Program-made: the position numbers and the translations under genes
Part shown: piece by piece, positions 1 through 8,381 of the stretch
Position numbering within the stretch: position 1 is the first letter of the stretch
Layout: the number at the start of each line of letters is the position of its first letter
NCBI GenBank assembly: GCA_002436505.1
Contig: DJML01000062.1
Coordinates: forward strand, 1-25,320
Reading direction: 5' to 3'
DNA from: Bacteroidetes bacterium UBA6491
GTDB lineage: Bacteria > Bacteroidota > Bacteroidia > NS11-12g > UBA9320
Length of the DNA stretch: 25,320 nt
The notes under the pieces: generated by a model
The model's input: the letters and a program-made list of their open reading frames with translations, nothing else
Databases searched by the model: none
What the model was told of the DNA's origin: nothing

Positions 1-366
1 ACGAAGCACAAGTTTTGCTGCCTGCCCATGATCCGGATGTCTATCCTCAAGAGCGTTGGCAAGAACCACCTCCGGTCTGTATTTTCGTAGAACAGTTATC
101 ACTTTTAACAGATCATCCTCATTTTCCGGACTAAGGAATCCATCTCTCATTTTTAAATTTACCCTGACCGTGGCCCCAAGGATCTTTGCAGCATCTTCCG
201 CTTCCTTTAATCTTAGCTCAGCGGTTCCCCGGGTACCCATTTCGCCCATTGTAAGATCTACAATACCAACACTTTTACCGGCATCCGTATGTTTGATCAC
301 GGTTCCCCCACATCCGAGTTCAACATCATCAGGATGAGCTCCAAAAGCTAAAATATCAAGTTTCAT
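1..366 (-). CDS. bshB1: N-acetylglucosaminyl-malate deacetylase BshB1, bacillithiol synthesis (3' end cut by window edge)
   Basis: The start codon is at 366 and the frame stays open to the left edge, so 122 N-terminal residues are visible, about half of the usual length. It begins MKLDILAFGAHPDD: H11, D13 and D14 form the metal-binding and catalytic AHPDD motif of PIG-L/LmbE deacetylases, and H110-P-D-H113 gives the second metal/catalytic histidine motif. The family removes the acetyl group from GlcNAc-malate, the second step in making the thiol bacillithiol in the cytoplasm. The start of this sequence resembles the BshB1 branch rather than other LmbE-like proteins; the missing half could not be checked. 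It begins 10 bases after the RNA methyltransferase gene ends and is probably the third gene of the gmhA operon. Confidence 0.85.
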   Translation of the reverse strand, partial: MKLDILAFGAHPDDVELGCGGTVIKHTDAGKSVGIVDLTMGEMGTRGTAELRLKEAEDAAKILGATVRVNLKMRDGFLSPENEDDLLKVITVLRKYRPEVVLANALEDRHPDHGQAAKLVLR

Positions 367-376
367 ACTATTCCTT

Positions 377-1177
377 TTATTTATTCAATGCTCTTTGCCT
401 TACGGCTTCGAACAACAATACAGCTGTAGCGGTGGAAACATTCATTGAATCGACCTGTCCTTTCATAGGTATCTTCACTATTTCATCCGCATTATTTACC
501 CAAAAATCAGTAACTCCATTCGCTTCCGATCCCATGACGATACATGTACCGTTCTTATAAGAAGCATTGTAATGCGGTTTTGAGCCCTCCAGATAAGAGG
601 TACAGATATGCCAGTCATTTTGTTTGATGAAGTCAAGCGTTTCCTGATTGGTGCCAACACCAATATTAAGTGAAAAAAGAGTTCCAAGGCTACCCCTTAT
701 CAGGTTCGGGTTGTAAAGGTCACTCACTGGCTCTGCTATGATGACGGCATCTACGCCGGCAGCGTCCGCACTACGGAATATAGCCCCAATGTTACCTGGT
801 TTTTCTAATGATTCTAAAATTAAAATAAGCGGGTCTGACGGCAGTTTTAGGTTTCCAAGAAATATATCTTTTGTGTTAAATATTCCGAGCATATTTTCCA
901 CGTTCCCCCTGTAGGTCAATTTCTCAAACAATGCATCAGAGATAAACTGGATATGGAGATCAGCGGTGTCAAATCCGTTATCTGACAACCATGATCCTTG
1001 CTGCTTTTCAGGCAATATGATCTCTTCATGCAACCAGCCATTTGCAAGAGCCATCCTGATCTCACGGATACCTTCAATAACAAATTTCTTTTGGTATTCC
1101 CTGTTTCTCTTCTTCTCCAGACTTATTATCCTTCTTACCAGGGGATTCTTCGAACTACTTATTACTTCCTGCTTCAA
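377..1177 (-). CDS. TrmH/SpoU-family RNA 2'-O-methyltransferase
   Basis: A 266-residue protein with the two-part layout of SpoU-type RNA methyltransferases: an N-terminal substrate-binding domain (about residues 1-100, beginning with the typical SSSKNPLVRRI) and a C-terminal knotted SPOUT domain. The three SpoU motifs are visible: motif 1 around residues 125-141 (EKPGNIGAIFRSADAAG, with the conserved N129 and R135), motif 2 around 213-222 (IVMGSEANGV), and motif 3 around 236-257 (IPMKGQVDSMNVSTATAV). The family methylates a ribose 2'-OH in rRNA or tRNA using S-adenosylmethionine. Which nucleotide this member modifies cannot be read from the sequence, so no symbol is given. The start overlaps the gmhA stop by 4 bases (ATGA), which supports translational coupling. 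Confidence 0.9.
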   Translation of the reverse strand: MKQEVISSSKNPLVRRIISLEKKRNREYQKKFVIEGIREIRMALANGWLHEEIILPEKQQGSWLSDNGFDTADLHIQFISDALFEKLTYRGNVENMLGIFNTKDIFLGNLKLPSDPLILILESLEKPGNIGAIFRSADAAGVDAVIIAEPVSDLYNPNLIRGSLGTLFSLNIGVGTNQETLDFIKQNDWHICTSYLEGSKPHYNASYKNGTCIVMGSEANGVTDFWVNNADEIVKIPMKGQVDSMNVSTATAVLLFEAVRQRALNK

Positions 1178-1743
1178 AGTGCCAGTTGGGTTTCAATGAA
1201 ATCTATCAGTGTATGAATTACTTTGATATGGATCTCCTGCGCCCTGTCAGCATATTCTGATCGGGGTGCCCGTATTTCTATATCAACCATATCAGCAATT
1301 TTACCACCATTCTTGCCTGTCAGTCCTATGCATTTCATTCCGATACCTTTTGCGGCTTCGATGGCTTTAATAACATTGGCAGAATTTCCACTTGTGCTAA
1401 TAGCGAGGAGTGTGTCCTCCGGCTTGCCAACAGCTTCAATATATCTTGAGAACACATAATCAAAACCATAATCATTTGCCACGCATGAGAGGTGAGAAGG
1501 GTCAGATATTGAAACAGCAGGCAGAGGGCTACGGTTTTCCTTGTAACGCCCACTAAGTTCTTCAGCAAAATGCATTGCATCGCACATGCTTCCGCCATTT
1601 CCGCAGGAGATTATCTTTCCACCGCCTACGATAGTTCTGACCATAGTTAGCCCGGCTTCTTCAATTCTAGCCATGTTCCCTTCATCAGACAGGAACTGTC
1701 GCAATAATTCATAGGCTTCGTTAAAGTGGTCTCTGATCTGCAT
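1174..1743 (-). CDS. gmhA: Phosphoheptose isomerase GmhA
   Basis: A 189-residue SIS-domain protein that aligns by eye over its whole length with GmhA, which converts sedoheptulose 7-phosphate to D-glycero-D-manno-heptose 7-phosphate, the first step of ADP-heptose synthesis for lipopolysaccharide. The GNGGS...DAMHFAEEL motif is at residues 48-63, and the zinc/active-site set expected from the enterobacterial enzyme (H61, E65, Q172, H180) is present as H58, E62, Q169 and H177. STSGNS at 117-122 is the SIS phosphate-binding loop. One difference is a Met (M53) where the E. coli enzyme has His in GGSHCD; that His is not a zinc ligand. The gene heads the operon with the RNA methyltransferase and bshB1. 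A near-consensus -7 box (TACCTTTA, 1765-1772, minus strand) lies upstream. Confidence 0.92.
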   Translation of the reverse strand: MQIRDHFNEAYELLRQFLSDEGNMARIEEAGLTMVRTIVGGGKIISCGNGGSMCDAMHFAEELSGRYKENRSPLPAVSISDPSHLSCVANDYGFDYVFSRYIEAVGKPEDTLLAISTSGNSANVIKAIEAAKGIGMKCIGLTGKNGGKIADMVDIEIRAPRSEYADRAQEIHIKVIHTLIDFIETQLAL

Positions 1744-1918
1744 ATGTCAACGAAATTAATGAAATAAAGGTAATTCAGAGACCAGATGTTGTGGTTTCAA
1801 AATGCCTGAATGGTTCTTCCCAACTAGCAGCCACTCGGGCATGTCAGCTGTTAACAGGTATTTAGTTACGCCCTCAACGCTTAAATACTATGTATTGATT
1901 AACTTTGGTGTGATGCGA

Positions 1919-3496
1919 ATGAATTATTCTGTTATCGGTAATTTACCCTGGTGGGGTTGGCTGTTGGTTGGGCTGGGAAGTGTGGCCGTATACGACATCT
2001 TTATACAGAAACAACATTCAATTCGTCATAATTATCCGATTGTAGGACACATCAGGTACTGGCTGGAAAAAATAGGTCCGGAACTCAGACAATACATAGT
2101 TGCTAATAACCGTGAGGAGTTGCCATTTAACAGAAGCGAGCGGACCTGGATATATACTTCAGCAAAGGATCAGAACAACTATGAAGGTTTTGGAACGGAT
2201 AAGGACATTCATGTGCCGAATTATCATTTCATCAAATCTTCAATGTTCCCTTTTAAAATGGATCCAGGGCACCCAAATTTATCTCAGCCGGATCTGTTAC
2301 CATGTGCAAAGGTCATAGGTCAGTACAATAAAAGGAGGAGACCATTTCGTCCATATTCAGTGGTGAATATTTCGGCCATGAGTTTTGGGTCATTATCTGA
2401 ACGAGCCATTTCCTCTCTTAATGAAGGTGCCAAATTAGCCGGATGTTTCCATAATACAGGGGAGGGCGGGCTTTCGCCCTATCATTGTCACGGAGCCGAT
2501 GTTGTATTCCAATTTGGGACCGCGTACTTTGGGGTCAGGAACAAAGACGGAACATTTTCAATAGATAAACTTGAAAAAGTGGTTGAAAATAACGGCTTCA
2601 TCAGAGCGATCGAGATCAAGCTTTCACAAGGTGCAAAACCGGGCAAAGGAGGGGTGTTGCCAGCTGCTAAGATCACAAAGGAAATAGCTTCAATAAGAGG
2701 TATTCCTATTGGTAGGGATGTAATTTCTCCTGCATTTCATAGTGCTTTTGATAACCTTGAAGAACTGCTTGACCTGATTGAAAAGATAGCTGAAGCAACA
2801 GGATTGCCAGTTGGAATTAAATCCGCCGTAGGCAGGACAGAAACATGGGTAGAACTGGCTGACCTCATTAAGAAAAGGGAAAGTGGACCTGATTTTATCT
2901 CTATTGACGGTGGAGAAGGCGGAACAGGGGCTGCACCACCTTCATTTGCCGATCATGTTTCACTGCCTTTTTTCTATGGATTCAGTACAGTATATAAGAT
3001 TTTTGCAGATCGAGGCATTGTTGACCGGGTTGTATGGGTTGCTTCGGGGAGGTTAGGTTTACCGGCCAAAGCTGTAAAGGCTTTCGCCATGGGTGCTGAC
3101 CTGATCAATGTCGCACGTGAAGCAATGATGTCGATAGGTTGTATCCAGGCGCAACGATGTCATACTAACAGATGCCCTTCGGGGGTGGCGACACAAAGCA
3201 AATGGCGTCAGAACGGGATCAATGTGCCTTTGAAATCAGAGCGGTTCGCACAATATGCAAGGCATTTTCGTAAGGAGCTGCTTGAACTCACAATGGCTAC
3301 GGGGTACGAGCATCCTTGTCAGTTTACCATGCACGATATTGAAGTATCAATGGGAGACAGCAACTATACCAGCACGTTGAAAGACTGTTTTAACTATGAG
3401 AAGAAACATGTTCCATTCACAGGTATGCGTGAGTTACTGGCGTCTGAGTATCTTGGTGGCCCTGGACCGCTAACCGGTTTAAAGATGGAAGCGTAG
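1919..3496 (+). CDS. Membrane-anchored FMN-binding glutamate synthase-like protein
   Basis: The protein carries the FMN/iron-sulfur (GltB-type) synthase domain of glutamate synthase without the N-terminal glutaminase domain. From the start at 1919 it has 525 residues: a hydrophobic anchor at about 8-27, then a long TIM-barrel domain with the glycine-rich SIDGGEGGTGAAPP flavin region. C408, C414 and C419 have the C-x5-C-x4-C spacing of the glutamate synthase 3Fe-4S cluster. The family is annotated as a glutamate synthase-related oxidoreductase, but its real substrate is unsettled. The frame is open from an ATG at 1802, with further ATGs at 1913 and 1919. I prefer 1919 because the hydrophobic anchor follows at once and a TAACTTTG box sits at 1900-1907; 1913 is almost as good. 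The 3' end overlaps trmB on the other strand by 18 bases. Confidence 0.87.
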   Translation: MNYSVIGNLPWWGWLLVGLGSVAVYDIFIQKQHSIRHNYPIVGHIRYWLEKIGPELRQYIVANNREELPFNRSERTWIYTSAKDQNNYEGFGTDKDIHVPNYHFIKSSMFPFKMDPGHPNLSQPDLLPCAKVIGQYNKRRRPFRPYSVVNISAMSFGSLSERAISSLNEGAKLAGCFHNTGEGGLSPYHCHGADVVFQFGTAYFGVRNKDGTFSIDKLEKVVENNGFIRAIEIKLSQGAKPGKGGVLPAAKITKEIASIRGIPIGRDVISPAFHSAFDNLEELLDLIEKIAEATGLPVGIKSAVGRTETWVELADLIKKRESGPDFISIDGGEGGTGAAPPSFADHVSLPFFYGFSTVYKIFADRGIVDRVVWVASGRLGLPAKAVKAFAMGADLINVAREAMMSIGCIQAQRCHTNRCPSGVATQSKWRQNGINVPLKSERFAQYARHFRKELLELTMATGYEHPCQFTMHDIEVSMGDSNYTSTLKDCFNYEKKHVPFTGMRELLASEYLGGPGPLTGLKMEA

Positions 3497-4120
3497 GTAT
3501 TTGATTTTTTTACCTTCTTCGAGCCACATTCCTTCATAAAATGTCCTGATATTCAAATGCTCAGGACGATCGTTCCAGGCATAAACATCCGGAATATCAA
3601 ATTCAGGTTCAATTCCCATTTCATTTAGAACCTCCTTCGTGAAATTGTACAGCAGGGTGCTATCCGTTTTAAGATTAACCGGAATGTTACCACCGATATT
3701 ATTATACATGGCAAGAAATCTTGGATGGGTTAAACGGTGCTTTTCCTTGCTGTCCCTTGGCTGCGGGTCAGGAAAGGTGATCCATATCTCATCAACTTCA
3801 TTATTACTAAAAAATTCTTCAATGTTGTGAATTTTACAACGTAAGAATTTAGCATTGTTCAGACCGTCTTCAAGACCTGTTGAAGCCCCTTTCCATATCC
3901 TGTTCCCTTTTATATCGACACCGATGAAATTCCTTTCAGGATACATTCGTGCCATTCCGATAGTGTATTCTCCTTTGCCACATGCCAGTTCCAAAGTCAG
4001 GGGTTTGTTATTGCCAAAAACCGTTTCTTTCCATTTGCCTTTTTTTGAACGATCGTGTTGAAATACATTGCTGAAAGTATCCAGTTCAGCGAACTTCTGC
4101 AGTTTCTTCTTCTTACCCAT
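3479..4120 (-). CDS. trmB: tRNA (guanine-N7-)-methyltransferase TrmB
   Basis: A 213-residue Rossmann methyltransferase, the usual length for TrmB, which makes m7G46 in the variable loop of tRNAs. The SAM-binding motif LACGKGEY is at residues 45-52 and the acidic GVDIKGNRI stretch at 67-75. ITFPDPQPR at 114-122 corresponds to the TrmB signature FPDPWP, here with Q in place of W. THPRFL at 131-136 is also typical, and the C-terminal NIRTFYEGMW matches the family end. The N-terminus is rich in lysine, as expected for tRNA binding. The gene ends inside the last 18 bases of the convergent glutamate synthase-like gene. A perfect TAnnTTTG box ends only 7 bases before the start codon. Confidence 0.92.
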   Translation of the reverse strand: MGKKKKLQKFAELDTFSNVFQHDRSKKGKWKETVFGNNKPLTLELACGKGEYTIGMARMYPERNFIGVDIKGNRIWKGASTGLEDGLNNAKFLRCKIHNIEEFFSNNEVDEIWITFPDPQPRDSKEKHRLTHPRFLAMYNNIGGNIPVNLKTDSTLLYNFTKEVLNEMGIEPEFDIPDVYAWNDRPEHLNIRTFYEGMWLEEGKKIKYLRFHL

Positions 4121-4127
4121 TCAGCTG

Positions 4128-4135
4128 CAAAAATA
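4128..4135 (-). promoter_or_regulatory. Putative Bacteroidota -7 box for trmB
   Basis: TATTTTTG on the minus strand matches the TAnnTTTG consensus exactly. It ends 7 bases before the trmB start, so transcription would begin almost at the start codon. A TTTTG stretch upstream (4150-4154) is only 14 bases away, closer than the usual 17-23, so the -33 part is not convincing. Confidence 0.4.
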
Positions 4136-4142
4136 AGATAGC

Positions 4143-4163
4143 CTGCCATCAAAACGGTGGCAG
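4143..4163. repeat. Inverted repeat in the trmB / DUF2911 divergent region
   Basis: CTGCCATC - AAAAC - GGTGGCAG forms an 8-bp stem with one G-U pair when read as plus-strand RNA, and a 6-bp perfect outer arm as DNA. It lies beside the trmB -7 box. An 8-mer direct repeat (CAGAGGTT at 4161-4168 and 4175-4182) follows. This could be an operator; no regulator can be named. Confidence 0.35.
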
Positions 4164-4280
4164 AGGTTTATCATCAGAGGTTATTTGTCGATATTTTTTA
4201 CCATAATAAAACAGGCAACAGCCATCTTATAGTCTATTTATGATGTGTAAAATGTAATTTCGCAGCAACGAATTGTTCGT

Positions 4281-5141
4281 ATGAAAAAGATCACATTAAT
4301 ACTTGTTGTTTTAGCTACGGCTAACATAGCGTTGGCACAAATAAAGGTTCCTCAACCAAGCCCTTTGTCAACAGTAACTCAGAAAATTGGTCTGACAGAG
4401 GTTTCGATAACCTATTCCAGGCCAAGTAAAAAAGGCAGAAAGATATTTGGAGAACTTGTCGCTTATGACCGGATGTGGAGAACCGGGGCCAATGCATCTA
4501 CAAAGATCAAGATCGCCGATGATGTAAAGATCGAGGGTCATGATGTTCCTGCAGGGGAGTACGCATTGTACACAATACCTGGGAAAGACAAGTGGACCAT
4601 TGTTATTCACAAGAATACCAGTTACTGGGGAACAGGAGAGAGTTCATACAAAGAAGAGGAGGACCTCGTTAGATTTGACGTAATTCCAAATAATAAATAT
4701 CCGGTCACTGTGGAATCGCTTACCTTTAATTTTACGGATATCAGGGATGAGCAATGTTACATTGAGTTATTGTGGGAGAACACCCAGGTGCGTTTTATCA
4801 TGAGCACAGAAGTTGATAAAATGGTAATGGATGATATAAGTGAAAAGATGAAAGGTGTCACCGCCGCTACCTATTATCAGAGTGCGCGTTATTATCTGGA
4901 ACACGATAAAGATCTGAACCAGGCACTGGAATGGATCAATCTTGCAATTGAGGAAGAGCAGAAATTTTGGATAGTTCGTCAAAAAGCACTTATACTGGCC
5001 AAAATGGAACGTTATCAGGAAGCTATTGAGTCTGCAGAGTATTCTAAAAAACTAGCTCAGGAAGCAGGAAATGAGCATTACGTGGACATAAATAATCTTT
5101 CAATAACTGAGTGGACCGCCAAACTTCCAAAAAAGAAGTGA
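4281..5141 (+). CDS. Exported DUF2911 protein with C-terminal TPR region
   Basis: A 286-residue protein with a clear signal peptide (charged MKK, hydrophobic core, likely cut after IALAQ at about residue 20). Residues about 22-170 match the DUF2911 family, common in Bacteroidota: SPLSTVTQKIGLTEVSI near the start, then KGRKIFGELV, WRTGANASTKI and VPAGEYALYTIPG. DUF2911 has no established function. Residues about 190-275 look like TPR helices (YYQSARYYLEHDKDLNQALEW and RYQEAIESAEYSKKLA), suggesting protein-protein contact in the periplasm. A near-consensus -7 box (TAATTTCG, 4255-4262) lies 18 bases before the start. The gene ends two bases before the end of uvrA on the opposite strand, with no room for a separate terminator. 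Confidence 0.85.
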   Translation: MKKITLILVVLATANIALAQIKVPQPSPLSTVTQKIGLTEVSITYSRPSKKGRKIFGELVAYDRMWRTGANASTKIKIADDVKIEGHDVPAGEYALYTIPGKDKWTIVIHKNTSYWGTGESSYKEEEDLVRFDVIPNNKYPVTVESLTFNFTDIRDEQCYIELLWENTQVRFIMSTEVDKMVMDDISEKMKGVTAATYYQSARYYLEHDKDLNQALEWINLAIEEEQKFWIVRQKALILAKMERYQEAIESAEYSKKLAQEAGNEHYVDINNLSITEWTAKLPKKK

Positions 5142-5143
5142 TC

Positions 5144-8005
5144 CTATCCAGGTAATGCGATCAGGGACAGTTCTTTCTTTAGAAACTGGCCGGTATAGCT
5201 TCTTTTCTCCTTAGTGATTTGTTCAGGTGTTCCTGTTACCAGCACTTCACCTCCATTCTTGCCTCCTTCAGGGCCAAGGTCAATAACCTGATCTGCAACT
5301 TTGATAACGTCAAGATTGTGTTCGATCACTAGAATGGTATTGCCTCGGTCAACTAATCCGTTTAGCACTTCCAAAAGCATACTTATATCTTCAAAGTGAA
5401 GTCCGGTTGTTGGTTCGTCGAGAATATAAAAGGTATTCCCGGTGCCGATCTTTGAAAGTTCAGAAGCCAGTTTAACACGTTGTGCTTCACCACCCGATAT
5501 CGTTGTCGAAGACTGTCCAAGGGTAATATAGCCGAGACCGACATCCTGGAGGGCTTTGATTTTTCGGTAAATGGCCGGAATTGGTTCAAAGAACAGAACA
5601 GCATCATCCACACTCATATCCAGCACATCACTAATGGATTTACTTTTGAACCTTACCTCAAGCGTTTCCCTGGTATAGCGTTTGCCATGGCATGTTTCAC
5701 AATCCACTTCCACGTTCGGGAGGAAATTCATTTCTATGACCCTTTTGCCTCCTCCACGGCAGGTTTCGCATCTTCCGCCTTTTACATTAAACGAAAATCT
5801 TCCGGGTTTATAACCACGGATCTTTGATTCGGGTAGCTCAGAAAAAAGGTTCCTGATCTCTGTAAAGAACCCAACATACGTGGCCGGGTTGGACCTTGGC
5901 GATCGCCCAATGGGTGACTGATCGATCTTTATTACCTTATCAATATGGTTAACTCCCTTTATATCCTTAAAAGGTAAAGGAGCTTTTTTCGATCCGTAAA
6001 CAGCTTTAGCCAGGATGGGGTGAAGCGTTTCATTTACCAGTGTTGATTTTCCGCTACCTGAAACGCCGGTAACACAGATGAATTTCCCGAGTTCAAACTT
6101 TACGGTAACATCTTTAAGGTTATTTCCTGTACAACCGGTCAGTTTAATAGCTTTCCCATTCCCCTTCCTTCTTGCAGAAGGTGTAACAATATTTCTTCTC
6201 CCATTAAGGTAGTCTGCGGTCAATGAGTTTTCACCAGCGATAGTTTCCCATGGGCCCGATGCAACGATTTCACCACCATGCTTACCTGCTCTCGGTCCAA
6301 TGTCAACAACATAATCCGATTCAGTGATCATATCCTTGTCGTGCTCGACGACCAGAATCGAATTGCCGATATCACGTAACTCCTTTAAGGATTCAATCAA
6401 TCTGTGATTATCTCTCTGATGTAACCCGATGCTCGGTTCATCAAGAATATAGAGCACCTCTTCAAGTTGTGAACCTATTTGTGTAGCCAGCCTGATCCGC
6501 TGCGCTTCACCTCCGGAGAGGGTCCTGGCAGGATTGTTCAGGCTGAGGTAGTTAAGACCAACACCTAGAAGAAATCCTACCCGGTCGCGTATTTCTTTAA
6601 GCACCTCTGCAGCAATTATCTTCTGTCTTTCGGTCAGTCTGTCCTCCAATCCTTCAAGCCATTCGCCTAATTCCAAAATGCTCATTTCAGCGATCTGAGA
6701 AATGTTCATTCCATCGATCTTAAATTGCAACGCTTCTTTTTTCAAACGCGCTCCGCCGCATTCAGGACAGCTCGTTAGTGTCATATATTCCTCTGCCCAC
6801 TGGTATAAGCTGTCGTGGCTTTTATTTAAGAACGCACGATGAATCATCGGGATCACCCCTTTAAAATTTACCTCCCACGTCTGCTGCCCGCCTCCTCCGT
6901 ACGTATATGTGACCTCAAATTTATCTTCAGAACCATTAAGGATCTTGTCCACCACTTCAGGATCCAGTTTACTGATCGGATCTGCAAGGCTAAATTTCCA
7001 TTTTTTAGCCATGGCTGTAAGCTGGGTGAACGTCCAGTTCTTTCTTCTTTCCCCCAATGGAGCGATTCCTCCTTTATTAATGCTCAGGGATTCATCAGGG
7101 ATGATGTGCTCCCGGGCTATCTCAGAAATATTCCCCAGACCAGTACATCGCGGACAAGCACCGTAGGGAGAATTGAAAGAAAAGGTATTGGGCTGAGGCT
7201 CGCTGTATGAGATTCCTGACTCTGCGTCCATTAGTTCCTTACTGTAATGGCTAATGCTGTCATTACTTAGATCTATGACAGAGATAAAACCGTTGCCGAT
7301 CTTTAAAGCTGCCAGAACTGACTCATTGAGACGGAATTTGTCCGCATTTGTCACCTCTATACGATCCACTACGATCTCTATATCGTGAACTTTATATCTA
7401 TCCAACTGCATCCCCGGTTCAACACTGAGAATTTCGCCATCGACTCTTACTTTGGTATATCCGCGTTTTAGCGTCTGATCGAGTAATTCACGGTAATGGC
7501 CTTTGCGCCCTTTTACAAGAGGCGCCAGAATCGCTATTTTTTCACCTTGGAAATCCTTCTGAATAATGGAAATGATCTGCTCTTCCGAAAATTTTGACAT
7601 TCTATTGCCGGTAGCATAGGAGAATGCTTCTCCGGCCCTGGCATAAAGCAGCCTCAGGAAATCGTAGATCTCGGTAATGGTGCCGACCGTTGATCTTGGG
7701 TTCTTACTGACGGTTTTTTGCTCTATTGCAATAACAGGGCTCAGGCCTTCGATCTTGTCAACTTCAGGCCGTTTCATATCTCCAATGAACTGCCTTGCAT
7801 AGGCCGAAAAAGTTTCCATGTACCTGCGCTGCCCCTCAGCAAATAGCGTATCAAACGCCAAAGATGATTTTCCACTACCGCTTAGCCCGGTAAAAACAAC
7901 CAGTTTCCCTCTTGGCACCTTAAGATCGATGTTCTTGAGATTATGCTCCCGTGCACCGATTATCTCGATAGTCCCAAATTCGAATACGTCCTTTTCACCT
8001 GCCAT
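5144..8005 (-). CDS. uvrA: UvrABC excinuclease subunit A
   Basis: A 953-residue protein with the complete UvrA layout: two ABC ATPase modules, each interrupted by insertions. The first Walker A (GLSGSGKSS) is at about residues 40-48, and the second (GVSGSGKST) is in the C-terminal half. The ABC signatures are LSGGEAQRIRLA and ISGGEAQRVKLA, and the Walker B/D-loop segments are YILDEPSIGLH and YILDEPTTGLH. The C-terminal zinc finger is intact with C-x2-C-x19-C-x2-C spacing (CETC ... CETC). CPRC and CPEC pairs occur in the N-terminal half. UvrA finds bulky DNA damage and loads UvrB in nucleotide excision repair. The gene stands alone, convergent with the DUF2911 gene, and its start is supported by a TAACTTTG box 13 bases upstream. 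Some Bacteroidota carry a second uvrA; this one looks like the canonical copy. Confidence 0.97.
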   Translation of the reverse strand: MAGEKDVFEFGTIEIIGAREHNLKNIDLKVPRGKLVVFTGLSGSGKSSLAFDTLFAEGQRRYMETFSAYARQFIGDMKRPEVDKIEGLSPVIAIEQKTVSKNPRSTVGTITEIYDFLRLLYARAGEAFSYATGNRMSKFSEEQIISIIQKDFQGEKIAILAPLVKGRKGHYRELLDQTLKRGYTKVRVDGEILSVEPGMQLDRYKVHDIEIVVDRIEVTNADKFRLNESVLAALKIGNGFISVIDLSNDSISHYSKELMDAESGISYSEPQPNTFSFNSPYGACPRCTGLGNISEIAREHIIPDESLSINKGGIAPLGERRKNWTFTQLTAMAKKWKFSLADPISKLDPEVVDKILNGSEDKFEVTYTYGGGGQQTWEVNFKGVIPMIHRAFLNKSHDSLYQWAEEYMTLTSCPECGGARLKKEALQFKIDGMNISQIAEMSILELGEWLEGLEDRLTERQKIIAAEVLKEIRDRVGFLLGVGLNYLSLNNPARTLSGGEAQRIRLATQIGSQLEEVLYILDEPSIGLHQRDNHRLIESLKELRDIGNSILVVEHDKDMITESDYVVDIGPRAGKHGGEIVASGPWETIAGENSLTADYLNGRRNIVTPSARRKGNGKAIKLTGCTGNNLKDVTVKFELGKFICVTGVSGSGKSTLVNETLHPILAKAVYGSKKAPLPFKDIKGVNHIDKVIKIDQSPIGRSPRSNPATYVGFFTEIRNLFSELPESKIRGYKPGRFSFNVKGGRCETCRGGGKRVIEMNFLPNVEVDCETCHGKRYTRETLEVRFKSKSISDVLDMSVDDAVLFFEPIPAIYRKIKALQDVGLGYITLGQSSTTISGGEAQRVKLASELSKIGTGNTFYILDEPTTGLHFEDISMLLEVLNGLVDRGNTILVIEHNLDVIKVADQVIDLGPEGGKNGGEVLVTGTPEQITKEKRSYTGQFLKKELSLIALPG

Positions 8006-8018
8006 TTTTGCAATTCCG

Positions 8019-8026
8019 CAAAGTTA
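8019..8026 (-). promoter_or_regulatory. Putative -7 box for uvrA
   Basis: TAACTTTG on the minus strand fits TAnnTTTG exactly and ends 13 bases before the uvrA start codon, giving a short leader. No clear -33 TTG was found at the expected distance. Confidence 0.5.
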
Positions 8027-8152
8027 AGGCTAATAGCCGGGATTTTAACCTAAAGCCTGTTTCTTGTACAGGAATAAACCCTTTTATTTCCTTAATGTTT
8101 GCTTAATGATTCATCCAAAATGATATCCTACTCAATTTGAATAAAATTTACA

Positions 8153-8168
8153 ATGTTCCATGGAACAT
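8153..8168. repeat. Perfect 16-bp palindrome ATGTTCCATGGAACAT
   Basis: The two 8-base halves are exact reverse complements with no spacer. It lies about 150 bp upstream of uvrA and 225 bp upstream of the lamin-tail gene. The GTTC-N4-GAAC core is the inside-out form of the Gram-positive SOS box (GAAC-N4-GTTC), so it is not that site. It resembles a dimeric regulator operator. Confidence 0.5.
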
Positions 8169-8381
8169 AACGGCGGATCCATTCAGAGATCTGGTGCAGA
8201 TCGATCAGTAATAATCAGTGAATCTATAGCTATATTAATGTCTAAAATGGTCCTAAGTAGCTATACGGCCTATTGATTTAATGTGTTGAAAATAAGGCAA
8301 ATAATAAAATCATGTGTAAGTAAATGAAGTATGTACGGTATTCAATGGCCACTCAGTGATTACTTACTCTTAGTGAGGCAA

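Noticed and set aside
8153..8168. LexA/SOS box upstream of uvrA
   Set aside because: The palindrome has GTTC outside and GAAC inside, the reverse of the Gram-positive SOS box, and does not match the CTG-N10-CAG form of E. coli.
8160..8276. 38-codon open frame on the plus strand in the uvrA upstream gap
   Set aside because: No promoter box, no recognisable protein features, and it begins inside the 16-bp palindrome; better explained as chance in a regulatory region.
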